Source: an uncultured Chitinophagaceae bacterium (lineage in GTDB: Bacteria; Bacteroidota; Bacteroidia; Chitinophagales; Chitinophagaceae). From it: a stretch of DNA of 8,234 nt. This document shows positions 6,446 to 8,234 of this stretch, one piece after another (position 1 is the first letter of the stretch; each line of letters starts with the position of its first letter). A program made the position numbers and the translations under genes. The stretch is taken from contig CAMPGG010000149.1 in NCBI GenBank assembly GCA_946885335.1, positions 1 through 8,234 on the forward strand, in the 5' to 3' direction. The notes under the pieces are model-generated. The model did no database searches, was not told where the DNA came from, and saw only the letters and a list, made by a program, of their open reading frames with translations.

Positions 6446-7513
6446 CTAATCATTTAAGCCTTTGATGATATAGTCCACTTGCTGGCGGCAGGGAAATAAG
6501 AAATCATTTGCTAAATACTTTTCATTATTAATGGTAGTGTAAAAATCATCTAACCAGGAAATGGTACTTTTTATAAACCGGCTGCTTGCTTGCGGGCAAT
6601 CTGTTATGGTCTTATAGAATTCAGGTTTTTTGCGATTGTAAAAATCAATGATCGGTTTATACTCATTTAAATCTTCTACACAATAACCCCGGTAACGCCG
6701 CTCCCTTGTAGATGATAAGTTTAATGCTTCGGGTGGATGAGCATAGGGTGCAGAAACAAAACCGGAGTGATCAAAATCATATGGCACAACATAAGGAATG
6801 GACAATGAATCGAAAGCCATAATCCGGGTATTGTGCAGGTAAGGAAGCGACCAGTCACAGTTGCCGATCATGTATTCAAAAACAGTCATTTTTAAAAAAG
6901 TTTCTTTTTCAATGGCCTGTGGTTGTATCATTTTTTTCTCAATGATTTTCATTCCATTTCTTTCAGCCATCTGGTCATCTTCTTCTAACAGGATGCCAAA
7001 AAAATTTCCTTCTTCCTTGTTCTTTTGAACATCAAATAAACTAACCCTAACCAATCGGGCTTTATAACTTTTTTCAGTTACAAGATTGTATAATTTATAA
7101 GCAAGGTATTCCCTCACCACAAACTCATCATTTGTGCAGGGCATTACCAATTTCATTTTATCCTGCCCCTCAAATAACGTGTTTTTAGTGAGTTTTTTTA
7201 CAAAATTTAAAAGCAATGGCGGGTAGGTACAGTTTGATTTCTGCCGCCTGAAATTTCCTCTTGTTTTAGAACGAATAGGAATTGAAACTGTTTGTCCATC
7301 TTCATCTGCATAGGAAATGGAAACGGCATGATATTGTCCTTCATCACTCCTGTCTCTTAATAACGTGCGGATATTCCCTGTTAAGCGAATGTTGAGCACA
7401 CTGTCGTGACTGAACAAGCCATTTTCATTATAGACATGATTTTCTACTTCCGCTTTTGGATGAAAGCTTGTAAAAAAAACGATAATAATGGAGTATAGCA
7501 GCAGGTTTGGCAT
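6446..7513 (-). CDS. exported CotH-kinase-like protein (divergent, function unknown)
   Basis: I do not know a characterised name for this 355-residue protein. Residues 4-16 are strongly hydrophobic and probably form a signal peptide or membrane anchor, although the n-region lacks Lys or Arg. The body shows an ordered set of motifs resembling CotH atypical kinases: RSKTRGNFRR (81-90, like the CotH RGNSSR element), PLLLNF (99-104), VVREYLAYKLYNLV (132-145, like the helix after the nucleotide loop), FFGILLEEDDQM (171-182, like the CotH GxYLLxE strand), GNCDWSLPYLHN (217-228, like a catalytic loop with Asp220 and Asn228) and PYDFDHSG (244-251, like the metal-binding WDxD motif). In CotH proteins two such Asp residues are required for phosphorylation, as I recall. 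The C-terminal 100 residues have no recognisable motif. It is convergent with the AHSA1-domain gene and appears monocistronic. The kinase assignment is an inference from motif order; an inactive or non-kinase role is possible. Confidence 0.8.
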   Translation of the reverse strand: MPNLLLYSIIIVFFTSFHPKAEVENHVYNENGLFSHDSVLNIRLTGNIRTLLRDRSDEGQYHAVSISYADEDGQTVSIPIRSKTRGNFRRQKSNCTYPPLLLNFVKKLTKNTLFEGQDKMKLVMPCTNDEFVVREYLAYKLYNLVTEKSYKARLVRVSLFDVQKNKEEGNFFGILLEEDDQMAERNGMKIIEKKMIQPQAIEKETFLKMTVFEYMIGNCDWSLPYLHNTRIMAFDSLSIPYVVPYDFDHSGFVSAPYAHPPEALNLSSTRERRYRGYCVEDLNEYKPIIDFYNRKKPEFYKTITDCPQASSRFIKSTISWLDDFYTTINNEKYLANDFLFPCRQQVDYIIKGLND

Positions 7514-7994
7514 GGTAGAATGTTAGGTTACTAATTTACAGAATATTCTTTTTAGATAACCGCTGTTTTTAATGGTTGAGTTTATGTGAAAGAATGATTT
7601 TAAAAAGAGATTTTCTGTGGAATAATTTACTGCTAATGACCTGTGAAAATTAAATGGGGAAATTCATTTTTAAAGGTAAACGAAGGAGAAAATAATTTTT
7701 TTAAACTTGGAGCAAGCAATCCATTATTTCCGGCATGGAATTTAAGTCGTTTGCGATATCTGTTTATCATAAAAAGATGGTTATGGCTCATCATAAAAAA
7801 ACATATGCACAGCACGAAAATCAAACTGTAAAGCAAGACTTTGATAATCCTCAGCATTTTCTGATAAGTTCAAATACTGCTGAAAATGATTTTAGGAGTG
7901 ATAATGATTCAAGAAGTGATCAGGAATATAATAATGAAGTTTTTTATCAATATAACCTGGATGATTGGCAGGGGTAAAAAGAATTTAATGCGTA
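7514..7994. other. 481-base weakly coding interval
   Basis: This stretch separates the CotH-like gene from the partial gene at the right edge. Positions 7514-7734 hold no convincing gene, hairpin terminator or recognisable promoter; the DNA is simply AT-rich. An AAGGAG-like sequence near 7684 is not followed by a usable start. Positions 7735-7977 hold the uncertain plus-strand ORF listed separately, and an opposing minus-strand ORF (7633-7857) overlaps it. GCAGGG (7968-7973) and CCCTGC (8000-8005) are inverted but 26 bases apart, which is too loose for a normal terminator. Confidence 0.5.
7735..7977 (+). CDS. hypothetical 80-residue protein (uncertain)
   Basis: No family is recognised. The ORF starts at an ATG and ends 17 bases from the convergent partial gene. 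The N-terminal third is basic and His/Lys-rich. The C-terminal half is polar and acidic, rich in Asn, Asp, Ser and Gln, with a small internal echo (RSDNDSRSDQE, about 54-64), and it looks disordered. No membrane segment or signal peptide is visible. By my count 49 of 80 codons begin with a purine, against 36 of 74 for the overlapping minus-strand ORF at 7633-7857, which mildly favours this strand. Start codons at 7777 and 7783 are possible alternatives. It could be a lineage-specific small protein or a chance ORF. Confidence 0.3.
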   Translation: MEFKSFAISVYHKKMVMAHHKKTYAQHENQTVKQDFDNPQHFLISSNTAENDFRSDNDSRSDQEYNNEVFYQYNLDDWQG

Positions 7995-8234
7995 TTAGTC
8001 CCTGCAATTTGGTGCTACAAATTCAATTGCCTTACAGCAATCGGCCTGGTCATTGATACAAACGCGGATGAATTCATAATCCCGTCCACTCAGTTTAAAA
8101 TTCTTTATTGTTAAGGGAAGTTGAGATAATTTGTAGGTGCCAATCCTTTTATTATCCCGGATGAAAACATCAAAATAATCATTGCCAGCATGTTGATGAT
8201 TGAAGTTGAGGGTCAGGTTATATGTAGTATCAGA
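7995..8234 (-). CDS. C-terminal fragment of a probable secreted/surface protein
   Basis: My reading of the minus strand gives 79 residues open at the right edge and ending in TAA (complement of 7995-7997). The fragment alternates hydrophobic and polar residues as in a beta-sandwich. It contains FNHQHAGNDYFDVF (11-24), a GTYKLSQLPLTI stretch (32-43), GRDYEFIRVCIND (50-62) and four Cys in the last 21 residues (59, 66, 67, 77). From memory, this order (an NAG-like turn, an R-I-G-T-Y-K-L strand, a YEF strand and a D-C-C ending) resembles a beta module that recurs in secreted multidomain proteins of Bacteroidota. I cannot name it. There is no obvious type IX secretion C-terminal signal. The N-terminus, any signal peptide and full domain layout lie outside the window. 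Confidence 0.8.
   Translation of the reverse strand, partial: SDTTYNLTLNFNHQHAGNDYFDVFIRDNKRIGTYKLSQLPLTIKNFKLSGRDYEFIRVCINDQADCCKAIEFVAPNCRD

Noticed and set aside
7633..7857. Minus-strand 74-residue ORF with a hydrophobic start
   Set aside because: Codon first-position pattern is near random, no homology is recognised, and it overlaps a slightly better plus-strand ORF; kept only as a finding.
7968..8005. GCAGGG / CCCTGC inverted repeat as a terminator between convergent genes
   Set aside because: The loop of 26 bases is too long for a stable six-base stem and no T-run follows.

Overview
The window looks like a chromosomal stretch from a Gram-negative Bacteroidota, most plausibly of the Chitinophagaceae type. 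That placement is inferred from protein style and gene order, not from a marker gene. Supporting points are the AT-rich DNA, AT-rich sequence in place of Shine-Dalgarno motifs before most starts, a lipoprotein with a coiled coil plus an OmpA domain, and the compact gnd-zwf-pgl order, which I recall from other Bacteroidota. I see no tRNA, rRNA, CRISPR array, insertion sequence or phage gene.

Layout from left to right. Positions 1-620 (minus) hold the N-terminal part of an exported P1/S58 (DmpA-type) aminopeptidase that runs off the left edge. Positions 769-4597 (plus) hold the oxidative pentose phosphate branch: gnd, then zwf overlapping it by ATGA, then pgl after a 107-bp gap. A hairpin terminator at about 4594-4622 sits between pgl and a convergent OmpA-family lipoprotein gene (4647-5513, minus). 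Next come a small basic membrane protein with a glycine zipper (5658-5894, minus), a divergent AHSA1/SRPBCC-domain protein (6058-6435, plus), and a convergent exported protein of 355 residues (6446-7513, minus) whose motifs resemble CotH-type atypical kinases. Positions 7514-7994 are poorly coding, with one uncertain 80-residue plus-strand ORF. The right edge (7995-8234, minus) holds the last 79 residues of a larger Cys-containing, probably surface or secreted protein.

How the genes work together: Zwf oxidises glucose 6-phosphate to 6-phosphogluconolactone, Pgl hydrolyses the lactone, and Gnd oxidatively decarboxylates 6-phosphogluconate to ribulose 5-phosphate. Together they give NADPH and pentose phosphate. 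The remaining genes are mostly cell-envelope or exported proteins on separate transcription units, with no evident functional link to the pathway.

The most interesting item is the exported CotH-kinase-like protein. No defence, secretion or biosynthetic system is evident, and most of the window is ordinary housekeeping and envelope DNA.
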